Shown here piece after piece: positions 62,916-64,000 of a DNA stretch of 64,000 nt (position 1 is the first letter of the stretch; every line of letters begins with the position of its first letter). The DNA comes from Azorhizobium oxalatiphilum (GTDB lineage Bacteria > Pseudomonadota > Alphaproteobacteria > Rhizobiales > Xanthobacteraceae). The position numbers and the translations under genes are program-made. The notes under the pieces are model-generated. The model had not been told where the DNA came from. It ran no database searches and saw only the letters and a list, made by a program, of their open reading frames with translations. Location of the stretch: contig NZ_BMCT01000012.1 of the NCBI RefSeq assembly GCF_014635325.1, forward strand, positions 62,001 to 126,000, given 5' to 3'.

Positions 62916-63629
62916 ATGACACCTCGTATCCTCTTGGCAGAAGACGACTTTTTGGAGCGCAGCCGGCTCGAATCGGCGCTCTCGAACCTCGGCTACGAGG
63001 TGGTGGGCGTGGAGGATGGCGACAGCGTTCTGGAGCGCCTCGCGGCAGAGCATTTCGACCTGCTGCTCCTCGATCTGGTGCTGCCGGGTCTGGACGGTAT
63101 GGGCGTGCTCGGTGCGCTGCGCGCGCGTGGTGCGACATTGCCCGTGGTGGTGGCGGTGACGCCGGCCGGCCTCGATGGTGCGGTGTCGGCGCTCGGGGCA
63201 GGTGCCCGTGACTTCGTGGTGAAGCCGGCAGGCACCCTTCGGCTCAGGGTCGCGATCACGAATGCGTTGGCGCTGGCTGCCGCGCAGACGGCATCGGCCG
63301 CCCCGTCGCCGCGTGCCGCGACGGCTGTGCCCCATCTGCGCCTCGCCCACGATGCGGACCGCGCCATTGCGGTGGAGTGGCCACAGATCCAGTCGCAGCA
63401 AGAGCCGGCGGCATCCCAGCTCGCATTGCTCGATGGCCTCGGGCAGGTCCGGCCCATGGAGCAGCTGGAAGCGGATGCCATTCGCGCGGCGGTGTCCCTG
63501 TATGGGGGGCGCATGACCGAGGTGGCGCGGCGGCTGGGGATCGGCCGCTCGACGCTTTACCGAAAGCTAAATGCTTTGGGGTTGCCTGTGCCGGAACCAA
63601 TGCAGGCTATGGCTGTGGCCGCGGAGTGA
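62916..63629 (+). CDS. response regulator with Fis-type C-terminal helix-turn-helix
   Basis: A 237-residue protein. The receiver domain (1-120) has the acidic pair ED at 9-10 (RILLAEDDF), phosphoacceptor D53 (LLLLDLVLPGLDGMG), T in VVVAVTPAG and K in DFVVKPAG. A long flexible linker (about 128-180) leads to a Fis-like helix-turn-helix (about 190-225, AVSLYGGRMTEVARRLGIGRSTLYRKL). There is no AAA+ domain and no kinase gene nearby. GTG codons at 62880 and 62898 are alternative starts; CCCCAA-N10-TTGGGG at 62871-62892 forms a hairpin over them. Confidence 0.87.
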   Translation: MTPRILLAEDDFLERSRLESALSNLGYEVVGVEDGDSVLERLAAEHFDLLLLDLVLPGLDGMGVLGALRARGATLPVVVAVTPAGLDGAVSALGAGARDFVVKPAGTLRLRVAITNALALAAAQTASAAPSPRAATAVPHLRLAHDADRAIAVEWPQIQSQQEPAASQLALLDGLGQVRPMEQLEADAIRAAVSLYGGRMTEVARRLGIGRSTLYRKLNALGLPVPEPMQAMAVAAE

Positions 63630-63806
63630 CAGGGGTGCAGACTTGCACCGGCGAAAGCAGGTTTGATTTTGCTTTTGCGCCGCTGCTGGCAATGCTTGCT
63701 CATCCGGTTTGATTCTGTCGTGCGTAGAAGGGCCGGGGCCTGCGCAGGATAGTCCCTCACAGCATACCTCGCGGTGGCGCGGGGCAGGCGGAAAGAAGTT
63801 GGTCTG

Positions 63807-64000
63807 ATGAAGCGTGCCTTGCACCGTCCTCTTCCCTGGCCCTCCGCTGGCCGCGTCTTTGCCCGCCTGATGCTGGGCGCGGCGCTGGCCGCCGGTGCCC
63901 TGCCGACGCTGGTGCCTGCGACGGCCTTCGCTTCCAGTGGTGAAGTGCCCTGGCCTCCGACGCATGTGGATGTGGCGCCCGCCGCGTCGCAGGCGACGGC
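63807..64000 (+). CDS. secreted protein, N-terminal part (cut by window edge)
   Basis: The first 64 codons of a gene that runs off the right end. It has a signal peptide: basic MKRALHRPLPWPSAGRVFAR, then the hydrophobic LMLGAALAAGALPTLV and a cut near AFA-SSG. The mature part seen (GEVPWPPTHVDVAPAASQAT) gives no family. GGAAAG lies about 11 nt before the ATG. It follows the response regulator by 177 bp and could be regulated by it. Confidence 0.6.
   Translation, partial: MKRALHRPLPWPSAGRVFARLMLGAALAAGALPTLVPATAFASSGEVPWPPTHVDVAPAASQAT

Overview
The window is a 64 kb piece of a GC-rich alphaproteobacterial chromosome. The gene content and protein style (class I LysK, TIGR02301, YgfZ-Tag pair, PPDK, DUF3096, a 50-residue aa3 oxidase subunit IV beside pntAA, direct-repeat LexA box) suggest Hyphomicrobiales, perhaps Xanthobacteraceae; the family assignment is inference from flavour. 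I found no rRNA, tRNA, CRISPR array, transposase or phage gene. Gene density is high, with many 1-14 bp overlaps and mostly 1-4 gene operons on alternating strands.

Layout. 1-9 kb: tail of gluQ, an ACT-like protein and an AEC carrier, a Sco1 copper chaperone, a large family 2 glycosyltransferase, an orphan solute-binding protein, lysK and a 1-Cys peroxiredoxin. 9-13 kb: a divergent pair of paralogous sulfotransferase-like genes, DUF6460, a MATE exporter and DUF952. 13-16.6 kb: a LexA-fold regulator, then an ECF41-type sigma factor with its carboxymuconolactone decarboxylase partner and a matching promoter, then envelope proteins. 16.6-28 kb: MFS carrier, ABC-F ATPase, DNA ligase with ligase-associated exonuclease, TPR methyltransferase, dual-specificity phosphatase with HD hydrolase, NUDIX, and a dihydroorotase-like enzyme. 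28-36 kb: ygfZ-tag, MFS, a PNPOx-fold protein divergent from a MocR regulator, GNAT-tsaC, an MBL-fold secreted protein and DUF3096. 36-43.5 kb: ppdK, a luciferase-like oxidoreductase, a deacetylase, an AIM24 protein, a GNAT enzyme and a secreted two-lobed pepsin-like protein. 43.5-49.6 kb: a dispersed repeat, a molybdenum hydroxylase pair, an HxlR regulator divergent from a reductase/DsbA-like pair, and a di-haem peroxidase behind an FNR/FixK box. 49.7-64 kb: groES-groEL with CIRCE, lipoprotein, NCS1 permease, VOC protein, a LexA-boxed radical SAM gene, cox subunit IV-pntAA-pntAB-pntB, an EF-Tu domain III-like small gene, an SGNH hydrolase, GIY-YIG with pepF, a response regulator, and a truncated secreted protein.

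Regulatory sites readable directly are an ECF41 promoter, CIRCE, an FNR/FixK box, a LexA box, several perfect inverted repeats at regulator genes, and about ten hairpin terminators. The most interesting items are the pepsin-like aspartic protease candidate (42442-43539), the complete self-regulating ECF41 module (13916-15343), the LexA-controlled radical SAM gene, the head-to-head sulfotransferase pair, and a small EF-Tu-domain-like gene whose ribosome binding site lies in a perfect hairpin.
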